Source: Achromobacter sp. UMC46
Lineage (GTDB): Bacteria; Pseudomonadota; Gammaproteobacteria; Burkholderiales; Burkholderiaceae_B
DNA: 64,000 bases
NCBI RefSeq assembly: GCF_014170335.1
Contig: NZ_LZZS01000042.1
Span: 89,020-153,019 of the forward strand
Direction: 5' to 3'
Below the pieces are notes generated by a model. The model made no database searches. It had not been told where the DNA came from and saw nothing but the letters and a program-made list of their open reading frames with translations. Shown here piece after piece: positions 1-9,016 of the stretch. The position numbers and the translations under genes were made by a program. How positions within the stretch are numbered: the first letter of the stretch is position 1; each line of letters starts with the position of its first letter.

Positions 1-1605
1 TACGAATTCCTGACCGAAGCCGAACTGGCGCCGTTCCAGGACTACAAGCGCCGCGTCGATCCCAACGGCCACTTCAACGCCGGCAAGCTGATGCCGGGTG
101 CCGATCTGCGCCACGCCTGGACGCCCAGCTTCAACCTGATGGGCCACGAGTCGCTGATCATGCAGCAAAGCGACATCGGCGCCATCTCGGACTCCATCAA
201 GGACTGCCTGCGCTGTGGCAAGTGCAAGCCCGTGTGCGCCACGCACGTGCCGCGCGCGAACCTGCTGTATTCGCCGCGCAACAAGATCCTGGCCACGTCC
301 CTGCTGGTGGAGGCCTTCCTGTACGAAGAGCAGACCCGCCGCGGCGTCAGCCTGAAGCACTGGGAAGAATTCGAAGACGTCGCCGACCACTGCACCGTCT
401 GCCACAAGTGCTACAACCCCTGTCCGGTGGATATCGATTTCGGCGACGTGTCGATGAACATGCGCGCCGTGCTGCGACGCATGGGCCGCAAGTCGTTCAA
501 CCCGGGCACGGCCAGCGCCATGTTCTTCCTGAACGCCAAGGATCCGGCCACCATCAACGCCACGCGCAAGGCGATGGTGGGCGTGGGCTACAAGGTCCAG
601 CGCGCGGCGCACGACCTGTTTTCGGGCCTGGTGAAGAAGCAGACTGCCAAGCCGCCGGCCACCGTCGGCAAGCCGCCGCTGCGCGAGCAGATCGTGCACT
701 TCGTGAACAAAAAGATGCCGGGCGGGCTGCCCAAGCAGGCCGCGCGCAAGCTGCTGGACATCGAAGACGCGAACTACGTGCCGATCATCCGCGATCCCAA
801 GGGGACAACGGCCGATACGGAAGCGGTGTTCTACTTCCCGGGCTGCGGCTCCGAGCGCCTGTTCTCGCAGGTCGGCCTGGCCACGCAGGCCATGCTGTGG
901 CATGCGGGCGTGCAGACCGTGCTGCCGCCGGGCTACCTGTGCTGCGGCTATCCCCAGCGCGGCAACGGCATGACGGACAAGGCCGAACAGATCATCACCG
1001 ACAACCGGGTGCTGTTCCACCGGGTCGCCAATACGCTGAACTACCTGGACATCAAGACGGTGGTGGTCAGCTGCGGCACCTGCTATGACCAGCTGTCCGG
1101 TTATGAATTCGACAAGATCTTCCCGGGTTGCCGCCTGATCGACATCCACGAGTACCTGCTTGAAAAGGGCATCAAGCTGGAAGGCGCCAAGGGCGTGCGC
1201 TACATGTACCACGATCCCTGCCACACGCCGATGAAGCTGCAGGAGCCCATGAAGACGGTGCGCGCCCTGGTGGGCGACGACGCCATCAAGAGCGACCGCT
1301 GCTGCGGCGAATCGGGCACCCTGGCGGTCAGCCGGCCGGACATCTCCACGCAGGTCCGCTTCCGCAAGCAGGAAGAGTTGCTGAAGGGCGACGCCGCGCT
1401 GCGCAGCGACGGTTTCACGGGTGACGTGAAGGTGCTGACTTCCTGTCCGTCGTGCCTGCAAGGCTTGTCGCGCTATGAAGGCGACACCGGCATGGACGCG
1501 GACTACATCGTGGTCGAAATGGCGCGCCACATCCTGGGCGAAGGCTGGATGGAAGACTACGTGAAGCGCGCGAACGCGGGCGGGATCGAGCGGGTGCTGG
1601 TGTAA
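1..1605 (+). CDS. FAD/Fe-S oxidoreductase, C-terminal part (truncated by window edge)
   Basis: The frame is open from the first base, so this is the C-terminal 534 residues of a larger protein. The first 30 or so residues look like the end of a GlcD-type FAD-linked oxidase domain. Two ferredoxin-type [4Fe-4S] motifs follow: CLRCGKCKPVC (Cys69/72/75/79) and CTVCHKCYNPC (Cys131/134/137/141). Two CCG (heterodisulfide reductase/GlcF-like) domains come next, with CCGYPQRGNG and CCGESGTLA plus a YHDPCH motif. This layout fits a GlcD-GlcF fusion that oxidises a 2-hydroxyacid and passes electrons through Fe-S clusters. The substrate cannot be read from this part. A strong terminator follows. Confidence 0.88.
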   Translation, partial: YEFLTEAELAPFQDYKRRVDPNGHFNAGKLMPGADLRHAWTPSFNLMGHESLIMQQSDIGAISDSIKDCLRCGKCKPVCATHVPRANLLYSPRNKILATSLLVEAFLYEEQTRRGVSLKHWEEFEDVADHCTVCHKCYNPCPVDIDFGDVSMNMRAVLRRMGRKSFNPGTASAMFFLNAKDPATINATRKAMVGVGYKVQRAAHDLFSGLVKKQTAKPPATVGKPPLREQIVHFVNKKMPGGLPKQAARKLLDIEDANYVPIIRDPKGTTADTEAVFYFPGCGSERLFSQVGLATQAMLWHAGVQTVLPPGYLCCGYPQRGNGMTDKAEQIITDNRVLFHRVANTLNYLDIKTVVVSCGTCYDQLSGYEFDKIFPGCRLIDIHEYLLEKGIKLEGAKGVRYMYHDPCHTPMKLQEPMKTVRALVGDDAIKSDRCCGESGTLAVSRPDISTQVRFRKQEELLKGDAALRSDGFTGDVKVLTSCPSCLQGLSRYEGDTGMDADYIVVEMARHILGEGWMEDYVKRANAGGIERVLV

Positions 1606-1631
1606 GCCGCGGGTCTCAACGCGACTCGCGC

Positions 1632-1674
1632 AAAAAAAAACCGCGGCCAAGTGCATCTGGCCGCGGTTTTTTTT
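1632..1674. terminator. Bidirectional Rho-independent terminator
   Basis: A perfect 9-bp stem (CCGCGGCCA / TGGCCGCGG, 1641-1649 and 1658-1666) with an 8-base loop is preceded by nine A and followed by eight T. It can therefore terminate both the oxidoreductase on plus and the convergent Bug receptor on minus. Confidence 0.93.
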
Positions 1675-1687
1675 ACGTCTTGCCGGA

Positions 1688-2656
1688 TCACTCCAGCTTG
1701 ATGTTCGCCTTCTTGATGACGTCGGCCCAGGCGCTGCGCTCCTGCTCGGCGTAGGCCTTGAAGTCCTGCGCGGACATCGGCATCGGGATCACGCCCATGT
1801 CCAGCATCTTCTGCGACACGGCCGGGGTCTTGAGGGTGGCGTCCAGGTCGGCCGACAGCTTCTTGACCACCGCTTCCGGCAGGCTGGCGGGGCCGACCAG
1901 GCCTTGCCACGCGTAGGCCGTGAAGTTGGCCACGCCTTGCTCGGCCATCGTCGGCGTGTCGGGCAGCACGGACACGCGCTCGGGCGTGGCGGCCGCCAGG
2001 ACGCGCAGCTTGCCGGCCTTGACGTTGGGCAGGCCCGAGGCCAGGTCGATGAACATCACGTCCACCTGTCCGCCCAGCAGGTCCTGGATGGCGGGGGCGG
2101 CGCCCTTGTAGGGCACGTGCAGCAGGTTGGCGCCCGTGCGCTGCTTGAAGAGCTCCAGCGCCAGGTGATGGGGCGAACCCGCGCCGGCGGAAGCCGCCGT
2201 CAGCTTGCCCGGTTCCTTCTTGGCGGCGGCCAGCACGTCGTCGACCGTCTTGTACGGCGAATTGACGTTCACGGCCAGCAGCAGCGGGAACTTGGCGATG
2301 CCGCCGATATAGGTGAACTTGGCCGGGTCGTAGGACAGCTTGGCGTACAGCGACGAGTTGAACGCCAAGGTGCCGGAGTCGGCCGTGCCGACCAGGTAGC
2401 CGGTGGGTTCGGCTTGCGAGATGGCGGTGGCGCCGATGATGGTGGCGGCGCCAGGGCGGTTTTCAACAACGATGGTCTGGCCCAGGGGCTTTTCCAGGCC
2501 GCTGGCGACCGTGCGGGCGACGACGTCGGTGCCGCCGCCGGCCGGGTAGGGCACGATCCAGCGGATCGGCTGCGTGGGCCAGGATTGGGCGGAAGCGGTG
2601 GCGGCGGCCAGCGACAGGGCGGCCAGCGCCAATAGGCGCCGTGCGGGGTTCTGCAT
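1688..2656 (-). CDS. Bug family tripartite tricarboxylate transporter receptor (TctC-like)
   Basis: This is a 322-residue periplasmic solute-binding protein, the usual length for the family. An N-terminal signal peptide ends near ATASAQS, followed by the hallmark start PIRWIVPYPAGGGTDVVAR and, later, HLALELFKQRTG and HVPYKGAAPAIQDLLGGQVD. Bug proteins bind carboxylates and related anions; the ligand is not predictable here. No TctA/TctB membrane genes lie nearby, which is common in Bordetella and Achromobacter, where orphan Bug genes are very numerous. It ends just past the shared terminator with the upstream oxidoreductase. Confidence 0.93.
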   Translation of the reverse strand: MQNPARRLLALAALSLAAATASAQSWPTQPIRWIVPYPAGGGTDVVARTVASGLEKPLGQTIVVENRPGAATIIGATAISQAEPTGYLVGTADSGTLAFNSSLYAKLSYDPAKFTYIGGIAKFPLLLAVNVNSPYKTVDDVLAAAKKEPGKLTAASAGAGSPHHLALELFKQRTGANLLHVPYKGAAPAIQDLLGGQVDVMFIDLASGLPNVKAGKLRVLAAATPERVSVLPDTPTMAEQGVANFTAYAWQGLVGPASLPEAVVKKLSADLDATLKTPAVSQKMLDMGVIPMPMSAQDFKAYAEQERSAWADVIKKANIKLE

Positions 2657-2772
2657 GGGGTGTCTCCTCGTGCGGGGTCTGTATTGAGCGCGACGCCTGT
2701 GGCGGTCGAGTCATGCGCCGTCAGTCTGCGTCGCTATTTTTTGCGACGCTATTATGCCTCGCGCGCCCGTCG

Positions 2773-2792
2773 AAAAGGGGCCTTGCGGCCCC
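2773..2792 (-). terminator. Terminator downstream of yggS-like gene
   Basis: On the minus strand a 6-bp GC stem (GGGGCC / GGCCCC, 4-base loop) runs into TTTT about 30 bases after the YggS-like stop codon. The T tract is short. Confidence 0.55.
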
Positions 2793-2823
2793 CCGGTTTT
2801 CCCGCACGGCACCACGCCGCCGG

Positions 2824-3543
2824 CTACTGCGGATCGGGGTAGGTGCGCGCGCCGAAGATCGCCGTGCCGATGCGCACTTCGGTCGATCCTTCCTCGATCG
2901 CCAGCTCGAAATCGCCGCTCATCCCCATCGACAGGCGGTCCAGCGAGACCCCTTCGATGTCCTCGGCCCGCAGGTGGTCGCGCAGTTCGCGCAGCGCGCG
3001 GAAGCAGGCGCGGACTTCCTCGGGGTACGGGGAATTCACGGCCAGCGTCATCAAACCCTTTACTCGCAGGGTCGGAAATTCCGCGGCGATGCGGCGCAGG
3101 AAGGCGGGCACGTCTTCGGCGGCCATGCCGAATTTGCTGGGCTCGGCCGACGTCTTCACCTGCACCAGCACGTCCAGCGTGCGGCCTTCATTCAGCAGCC
3201 GGCGGTGCAGGGCTTCGGCCAGGTCGGGCCGATCCAGCGACTGGACCTCGGTCGCGTCGCGGGCGGCATCCTTCGATTTGTTGGTCTGCAGGTGCCCGAT
3301 CAGCACCCATTCCAGGCCCTGGCCGGCCAGGGCGGCGGCCTTCTGGCGGATCTCCTGGGTCTTGTTCTCGCCGAATCGGGTCAGGCCCAGCGCCATGGCT
3401 TCGCGGATCGCGTCCACGTCGAACGTCTTGCTGACGGGCAGCAGGACGACGCTGTCGGGCGCGCGCCCGGCGCGCGCGCAGGCCTGGGCGATGCGTTGCT
3501 GGATCTGGGCAAGGCGCCCGGCCATGGTGTCTACGACGGTCAT
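2824..3543 (-). CDS. yggS: YggS/PLPBP family pyridoxal phosphate homeostasis protein
   Basis: The 239-residue, single-domain alanine-racemase-like barrel shows the family motifs: VLLPVSKTF with the PLP-binding lysine, RFGENKTQE, IGHLQTNKSKDA, and the C-terminal signature LSMGMSGDFELAIEEGSTEV then RIGTAIFG. The family binds and buffers PLP and affects amino-acid and B6 balance, with no known catalysis. It stands alone, divergent from the PLP-dependent aminotransferase at 3742. In many bacteria it neighbours proC, which is not seen here. Confidence 0.95.
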   Translation of the reverse strand: MTVVDTMAGRLAQIQQRIAQACARAGRAPDSVVLLPVSKTFDVDAIREAMALGLTRFGENKTQEIRQKAAALAGQGLEWVLIGHLQTNKSKDAARDATEVQSLDRPDLAEALHRRLLNEGRTLDVLVQVKTSAEPSKFGMAAEDVPAFLRRIAAEFPTLRVKGLMTLAVNSPYPEEVRACFRALRELRDHLRAEDIEGVSLDRLSMGMSGDFELAIEEGSTEVRIGTAIFGARTYPDPQ

Positions 3544-3622
3544 GCAGCTCTCTTGCAGGAACAGGATGTCCCATAGTGTAGGACTGCGCAGGATCGTTTC
3601 GCCACACTGGCCGCTTTCGCCG

Positions 3623-3652
3623 TTGACCCTGCGTAATCGGCAGGCTTAGAAT
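3623..3652 (+). promoter_or_regulatory. Predicted sigma-70 promoter of the aminotransferase gene
   Basis: TTGACC (3623-3628) and TAGAAT (3647-3652) are separated by 18 bp, about 90 bp upstream of the aminotransferase start. This is a good fit to the housekeeping consensus, read by eye only. Confidence 0.5.
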
Positions 3653-3741
3653 TTACAGGGATTTGTTTATATTTCAATGTTCTATGCCGCCTATGCCGCC
3701 CCTCGGGCGACACGGTCTCCCACCTTTCCAGTTCCCCCGCC

Positions 3742-4983
3742 ATGTCCAGCGCTGCGCCAGAATACGCCTTTGCCACGCCTTTCCTGAATCCCCCCGCTTC
3801 CCCCATCCGATCGCTCATGCCCTACGCCATGCGGCCGGGCACGATTTCGCTGGCGGGCGGCTATCCCGCGCAAGAGCTTTTCGATGTGGACGGCCTGTCG
3901 ATCGCGTCGACCCAGGTGCTGGCCCGTCTGGGCGCCTGCCTGCAGTATTCCAATATCGACGGGCAGGCCAGCCTGCGCAACGAACTGGCGCGACTGTCCG
4001 CCGCGCGAGGCCTGCAGTGCAACGCTGACACCGAATTGATGGTGACGGGCGGATCGCAGCAGGCGCTGGCCCTGCTGACCCGCGTGATGCTGCAACCCGG
4101 CGACCACGCCATCATCGAATCGCCCGCCTTCCCGAATTCCGTCCAGGCGCTGCGCTACACGGGCGCCACGGTGCACACCGTGCCCTCGGGCCCCGACGGC
4201 ATCGATGTGGACGCGCTGGATGAACTGGCCGCCCGTATCAAGCCGAAGATGGTCTGCGTGGTCGCGTCGTTCTCCAACCCTTGCGGCGCGACCCTGACGC
4301 GCCAGCGCCGCCTGCGGTTGCTGGAGTTGGCGGTGAAGCACCGCTTCCTGATCGTCGAAGACGACCCCTACAGCGAACTGCGTTTTGCCGGCGAAGCCGT
4401 GCCGCCCATCGCGGCCCTGGCCGAAGGCGAAGCGCGCCACTGGGCCGTGTATCTGGCCAGCATGTCCAAGACGATGGCGCCCGCGTTGCGCATCGGCTGG
4501 CTGGTCGCCCCGCCCGAGATCCGCCGCCGCTGCGTCGGCGCGAAGGCGGCCGACGACATGGCCTCTTCCGCCTGGATCCAGGAAGTGGTCGCGCAATACC
4601 TGGCCAACGGCCGCTACGAAGAGCATGTGCCGCGCATCCGCGCCGCGTACGGCCTGCGCTGCGACGCGATGGCCGATTCGCTGGCCCGTGAACTCAACGG
4701 CCGCATCCGCTTCAGCAAGCCCGAAGGCGGCATGTTCTTCTGGGCGCGCCTGACGGGCGACGTCGACGCCACCCGCCTGTTGCCGTACGCCATCGAGCAC
4801 GAAGTGGTCTACGTGCCCGGCAAGGCGTTCTACGCCAATGCGGACCAGGCCGACCTGTTCGCCATGCGCATGTCGTTCGCCACCATGAACGAAAGCCAGA
4901 TCGCCGAGGGCATGGTCCGGCTGGGCCGCGCGCTGGAGGCCTGCGAAGCCAACGAGCCCGTGTCGATCTCGCTGGCGGCCTGA
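3742..4983 (+). CDS. PLP-dependent aminotransferase, class I/II (2-aminoadipate/LysN-like)
   Basis: This 413-residue fold-type I aminotransferase has VTGGSQQALALLTRVMLQPG in the cofactor-binding region, the substrate loop NPCGATLTRQRR, VEDDPYSELRF, and the Schiff-base lysine in SMSKTMAPALRIGWL. It resembles the stand-alone aminotransferase domain of MocR regulators and 2-aminoadipate transaminases, and has no N-terminal winged helix. The amino donor is not readable. An amino-acid binding protein gene follows after 100 bp, suggesting joint use in amino-acid uptake and catabolism. Confidence 0.88.
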   Translation: MSSAAPEYAFATPFLNPPASPIRSLMPYAMRPGTISLAGGYPAQELFDVDGLSIASTQVLARLGACLQYSNIDGQASLRNELARLSAARGLQCNADTELMVTGGSQQALALLTRVMLQPGDHAIIESPAFPNSVQALRYTGATVHTVPSGPDGIDVDALDELAARIKPKMVCVVASFSNPCGATLTRQRRLRLLELAVKHRFLIVEDDPYSELRFAGEAVPPIAALAEGEARHWAVYLASMSKTMAPALRIGWLVAPPEIRRRCVGAKAADDMASSAWIQEVVAQYLANGRYEEHVPRIRAAYGLRCDAMADSLARELNGRIRFSKPEGGMFFWARLTGDVDATRLLPYAIEHEVVYVPGKAFYANADQADLFAMRMSFATMNESQIAEGMVRLGRALEACEANEPVSISLAA

Positions 4984-5083
4984 TATACCTAAATAAGCGC
5001 TTGTTATTTGGCGCGGGCGCTTCATGTCTATAAGCTTCTTGCCTCGGCGCGTTCCCGCGCCCGGCAAAACAGGAATCCAGGTC

Positions 5084-6100
5084 ATGAACATTGCAAAAGG
5101 GTTGGCGGGCGCGGCGCTCTTGATGGCGGCGGCGCAAGGCGCGCAGGCGGCGACACTGGACGTCGTGCGTCAGCGCGGCGCAGTGGCTTGCGGCACGACC
5201 ACGGGCTTCGCGGGTTTCTCGGCGCCCGATGCGCAAGGAAAATGGCAAGGGCTGGACGTGGACCTGTGCCGCGCGATCGCCGCGGCCGTCTTCGGCGACG
5301 CCGACAAGATCAAGGTGGTGCCGTTGAATTCGCAGCAGCGCTTCACTGCGCTGCAATCCGGCGAAGTCGACGTGCTGACGCGCAACACCACCGTGACGCA
5401 GCAGCGCGATACCGCTTTAGGCATCATCCACGCCGGCATCAACTTCTACGACGGCCAGGGTTTCCTGGTGCCGAAGTCGCTGGGCGTGAAGAGCGCCAAA
5501 GAGATCAACGGCGCCACGATCTGCCTGCAGACCGGCACGTCCAACGAGAACACGCTGGCCGACTGGGCGCGCGCCAACAACGTGACGTACAAGCCGGTGG
5601 TGATCGAGACGTTCAACGAAGTGGTCAACGCGTTCGCCGCAGGCCGCTGCGACGTCTTTTCCACGGACGCGTCCGGCCTGGCTTCGATCCGGATCTCGAA
5701 GCTGCAGAATCCAGACGATTACGTCGTGCTGCCCGAGATCATCTCCAAAGAGCCGCTGGGCCCCTTCGTGCGCCAGGGCGACGATGCCTGGCTGAACATC
5801 GTGCGCTGGTCGCTGTCGGCGATGATCGAAGCAGAAGAATACGGCGTGACGTCCAAGAACGTGGACGAGCAGGCCAAGGGCGCCAACCCCAACATCAAGC
5901 GCATCCTGGGCGTCACGCCCGGTGGCGGCGCGAACCTGGGGCTGGACGAGAAGTGGGCCTACAACATCGTCAAGCAGGTGGGCAACTACGGTGAGAGCTT
6001 CGAGCGCAACGTAGGGCAGGGCAGCCCGCTGAAGATCAAGCGCGGTCTGAATGCGCAGTGGACGCAAGGCGGTTTGATGTATGCGTTGCCGATCCGTTGA
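5084..6100 (+). CDS. Amino-acid ABC transporter substrate-binding protein (AapJ/YhdW type)
   Basis: A 338-residue family 3 periplasmic binding protein. The chosen ATG gives a clean signal peptide (MNIAKGLAGAALLMAAAQG, cleavage near AQA-ATL) and has AGGAATCCAGG upstream; an earlier in-frame ATG at 5024 would add a charged stretch and is less likely. Family motifs include GAVACGTTTGFAGFSAPD, GLDVDLCRAIAAAVFGD, LTRNTTVTQQRD and the long C-terminal region typical of AapJ (about 340 residues, longer than HisJ). No permease or ATPase genes adjoin it. A strong terminator follows. Confidence 0.92.
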   Translation: MNIAKGLAGAALLMAAAQGAQAATLDVVRQRGAVACGTTTGFAGFSAPDAQGKWQGLDVDLCRAIAAAVFGDADKIKVVPLNSQQRFTALQSGEVDVLTRNTTVTQQRDTALGIIHAGINFYDGQGFLVPKSLGVKSAKEINGATICLQTGTSNENTLADWARANNVTYKPVVIETFNEVVNAFAAGRCDVFSTDASGLASIRISKLQNPDDYVVLPEIISKEPLGPFVRQGDDAWLNIVRWSLSAMIEAEEYGVTSKNVDEQAKGANPNIKRILGVTPGGGANLGLDEKWAYNIVKQVGNYGESFERNVGQGSPLKIKRGLNAQWTQGGLMYALPIR

Positions 6101-6143
6101 TCGACCGACGCGCCTGACGAAAAAAGTCCTGGAATTGAACTGA

Positions 6144-6188
6144 CCCCCGAAAGTTGGACATGGATCCAACCTTCGGGGCTTTTTTTTG
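6144..6188 (+). terminator. Rho-independent terminator
   Basis: A long stem (CCCCGAA-GTTGGA pairing with TCCAAC-TTCGGGG, hexanucleotide loop) is followed by eight T, about 45 bases past the binding-protein stop. It lies between convergent genes. Confidence 0.9.
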
Positions 6189-6189
6189 C

Positions 6190-6663
6190 CTATCCGCGCC
6201 GGTACACCTGCGCAATCTTTACGAAGGCGCTGCGCAATTCGCGCGTGCCTCCCTGGAGGATCACCGGCCGTCCCCGGTGGGTGAACACCACCAGCCGTTT
6301 CGAGAACAGCATGGGCACGAAGCGCGCGTAGCGCACGTCTTCCCAGGCGACTTCGCGGCGCGTGAACCAGGTCTGGCGCAGGCCGCGTTCATCGATGGTG
6401 GTGATCGACGTCTGCATGTGCCAGGACACGAACAGCAGGCCCACGAAGCACAGCACCACCACGACCGCCAGCAGGGTATCGAACGGCTGCGCGGGCGCGC
6501 GGATGGCCGTCGTCACCACCTGCACGCCCAGTATGGCCAGGATTACCCAGGCCAGGATGCGCACCCAGTCGGGCCATGCCTGGCCCGACAGCGGCAGCGG
6601 GCCGATCTCGCGCAGCAGCGCCGCGCGGTCTTCCGCGTCGGGGGCGGTGCCAGGCGTGGTCAT
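6190..6663 (-). CDS. Two-TM membrane protein with PH-like soluble domain (hypothetical)
   Basis: 157 residues. The ATG at 6663 overlaps the TGA of the HMG-CoA lyase gene (ATGA), so it is read as translationally coupled; a longer frame upstream lies within the lyase gene. Two hydrophobic segments (DWVRILAWVILAILGVQVV and TLLAVVVVLCFVGLLFV) are followed by a beta-rich tail (TSITTIDERGLRQTWFTRREVAWEDV). This arrangement recalls bacterial PH-domain (bPH/YdbT-type) membrane proteins. Function unknown. Confidence 0.7.
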   Translation of the reverse strand: MTTPGTAPDAEDRAALLREIGPLPLSGQAWPDWVRILAWVILAILGVQVVTTAIRAPAQPFDTLLAVVVVLCFVGLLFVSWHMQTSITTIDERGLRQTWFTRREVAWEDVRYARFVPMLFSKRLVVFTHRGRPVILQGGTRELRSAFVKIAQVYRRG

Positions 6664-7568
6664 GCGGCCCGTTTGGCGGCGATGGCGTTGCCTGCCCGGC
6701 TGGAACCCTTGCGGTTCAGGTGGGCCGACATCCATTGGCCGATGTCGACTACGGCGTCGAAGTCCACGCCGGTGTCGATGTCCAGGCCGCGCAGCATGTA
6801 CAGCACGTCTTCGGTCGCGACGTTGCCGGTGGCGCCCTTGGCGTAGGGGCAGCCGCCCAGGCCGGCGACCGACGTGTGGAAGATTGAGATGCCGGTTTCC
6901 AGCGCGGCCAGGATGTTGGCCAGCGCCTGGCCGTAGGTGTCATGGAAGTGGCCGGACACGCGGGCGGGATCGACCACGCGCGTGACCGCCGCCATCACGT
7001 CGCGCACGCGCTGCGGCGTGCCCACGCCGATGGTGTCGGCCACGTCGATCTCGTCGACCTGCATCGCCAGGTAGCGCTGGGCCACGTCGACGACCGACTC
7101 CACCGGGACGTCGCCCTGATAGGGGCAGCCCAGCGCGCAGCTGATGCTGCCGCGCACGCGGATGCCGGCTTCGCGCGCGGCCTGGACGACAGGCTCGAAG
7201 CGGGCGATGGACTCGGCGATGGAACAGTTGATGTTCTTTTGGGAGAACGCTTCGCTGGCGGCGCCGAAGATCACGATCTCGTCCGCGCCGGCGGCCAGCG
7301 CGCCTTCAAAACCCTTCATGTTCGGCGTCAGCACCGAATAGATCGTGCCGGGGCGGCGTTCGATGCGCGCCATCACGTCGGCGCCGTCGGCCATCTGCGG
7401 CACCCACTTGGGCGACACGAACGAGGCGGCTTCCACATTGGGGAAGCCCGCCGCGGCCAGGCGGTTGACCAGTTCCACCTTGACGTCGGTGGGCACGAAT
7501 TCCTTTTCATTCTGCAGACCGTCGCGAGGCGACACCTCGACGATCTTCACGCGGGAGGGCAAAGCCAT
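6660..7568 (-). CDS. Hydroxymethylglutaryl-CoA lyase
   Basis: 302 residues, the usual length. This TIM-barrel DRE-metallolyase cleaves HMG-CoA to acetyl-CoA and acetoacetate in leucine degradation. Visible motifs are EVSPRDGLQNEKEFVPTDVK (catalytic Arg and metal Asp), SGHFHDTYGQALAN (metal histidines) and the active-site cysteine loop SVAGLGGCPYAKGATGNVAT. The start at 7568 has AGGAAGAGAC just upstream; a longer frame exists but lacks conservation. No other leucine-pathway genes adjoin it. Confidence 0.95.
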   Translation of the reverse strand: MALPSRVKIVEVSPRDGLQNEKEFVPTDVKVELVNRLAAAGFPNVEAASFVSPKWVPQMADGADVMARIERRPGTIYSVLTPNMKGFEGALAAGADEIVIFGAASEAFSQKNINCSIAESIARFEPVVQAAREAGIRVRGSISCALGCPYQGDVPVESVVDVAQRYLAMQVDEIDVADTIGVGTPQRVRDVMAAVTRVVDPARVSGHFHDTYGQALANILAALETGISIFHTSVAGLGGCPYAKGATGNVATEDVLYMLRGLDIDTGVDFDAVVDIGQWMSAHLNRKGSSRAGNAIAAKRAA

Positions 7569-7679
7569 GTCTCTTCCTGGTTCGGTATTGGGTGACGCGG
7601 CGCGCAAGTCTGCGGCGCTTGCGCCAATATTAGCGCCATCGCGCGGCACCCCGCTTGCGCCGGGGCGGGGAATGCGGCC

Positions 7680-8792
7680 CTACTTCAGGCGCTGGTAACG
7701 GCCGTCATCCAGGCGGGCGACGCGGCCCTGCAATTCCAGTTCGACCAGTTGCGCTTGCAGGTCGCCGGTGTCCAGCGTCAGGCGCGCCTGCAGGGTGTCC
7801 AGGTGCAGCGGGTCGAAGCCCAGCGCGTCCAGCACGGGATGGTCGGGCAACGGAGCTTCGGGTCGGGGCGTGCCGCGTGCGGCAGGGATCGGGCCGGCGC
7901 CCAGTTCGTCCGTGATGTCGGCCGCGGTTTCCACCAATTTCGCGCCCTGGCGGATCAGCGCATGGCAACCGCGCGACAACGGCGAATGGATGGAACCGGG
8001 GATGGCGAAGACCTCGCGTCCGCTTTCGCCGGCCAGCCGCGCCGTAATGAGCGAGCCGCTTTGCCTGGCCGCTTCGACCACCAGCACGCCGCGCGCCAGG
8101 CCGGCCACGATGCGGTTGCGTTTGGGGAAGTGCGGGGGCAGGGCGCCCGTGCCCAGCGGAAACTCGGAGACCAGCGCGCCCTGCGCGGCGATGCGGTGCG
8201 CCAGATCGCGGTGGCGGGCGGGGTAGATGCGGTCGATGCCGGTGCCCATGACGGCGACCGTGCCCGCGCCGTCCGGGCCGGCGTCCAGCGCGCCTTCATG
8301 CGCCGCCGCGTCGATGCCCAGCGCCAGGCCACTGACGACGCGCCAGCCGTGCGCGGCCAGATGACGGGCGAAGGCGCGGGCGTTTTCCTGGCCGCCGGGC
8401 GTGGCGTTGCGCGCGCCCACGACGGCCAGCGACGGTCCCTGCAGATACGCCGGGTCGCCGGCCACATACAGCAGGATGGGCGGATCGGCGATGGTCAGCA
8501 GGCTTTGCGGATAGGTGGGGTCGGCCAGCGTCAGGATGTGCCGGCCGGGGGCGCTGACCCATTCCAGCGCGCTCTCCACCTGGGCCGCCATGTCTTCAGG
8601 CATGGGCGCGGCCAGTTGCCGCGCCAGCCCCTCGGGAACATGGCGGATCAGCGCCGTGGCCCGCTGCGCGTAGATCTGCTCGGGCAGGCCGAGCGCGCCC
8701 AGCAGCATGCAGGCGGTGGCGGAACCGATATTGGGTTCCAGGGACAGCCGCAGCCAGGCGGCCAGTTCGTCGGAAGAATGCGTAAGCGGCAT
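7680..8792 (-). CDS. dprA: DNA-processing protein DprA
   Basis: 370 residues from the ATG at 8792 (an upstream extension to 8900 lacks family character). N-terminal SAM-like region, then the extended Rossmann domain with VVGARNATPGGQENARAFAR, VVSGLALGIDAAAHEGALD, VAVMGTGIDRIYPARH, PKRNRIVAGLARGVLVVEAA and SGSLITARLAGESGREVFAI. A C-terminal winged helix covers roughly the last 70 residues. DprA binds incoming single-stranded DNA and loads RecA during natural transformation. It is divergent from def-fmt, a common arrangement in proteobacteria. Confidence 0.96.
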   Translation of the reverse strand: MPLTHSSDELAAWLRLSLEPNIGSATACMLLGALGLPEQIYAQRATALIRHVPEGLARQLAAPMPEDMAAQVESALEWVSAPGRHILTLADPTYPQSLLTIADPPILLYVAGDPAYLQGPSLAVVGARNATPGGQENARAFARHLAAHGWRVVSGLALGIDAAAHEGALDAGPDGAGTVAVMGTGIDRIYPARHRDLAHRIAAQGALVSEFPLGTGALPPHFPKRNRIVAGLARGVLVVEAARQSGSLITARLAGESGREVFAIPGSIHSPLSRGCHALIRQGAKLVETAADITDELGAGPIPAARGTPRPEAPLPDHPVLDALGFDPLHLDTLQARLTLDTGDLQAQLVELELQGRVARLDDGRYQRLK

Positions 8793-9016
8793 GGAGCAGG
8801 CGCGTAAGGCGTCAAGAGGTGCATGAGTGTCGCATGCGGGGCCGGGCCGTCCGCCCAAGCGGGACAGAACTGCCACGCCGGGTGTGCGGAGCCAGCTCAA
8901 ATAAATGGGGACGCAGCAATGCCCGCAATGCTCGACTTAGCTGAAAACTATTAGAAATCAAGACTCTAATGAATTAAACTCTTAGCTAAGCATCAATCAC
9001 TGGCGATACCCCTTCA

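Noticed and set aside
4984..5010. AAATAA/TTATTT hairpin after the aminotransferase as terminator
   Set aside because: The stem is only A/T pairs with no T tract, too weak to call.
3691..5091. 466-codon minus-strand frame
   Set aside because: Antisense to the PLP-dependent aminotransferase; no family features.
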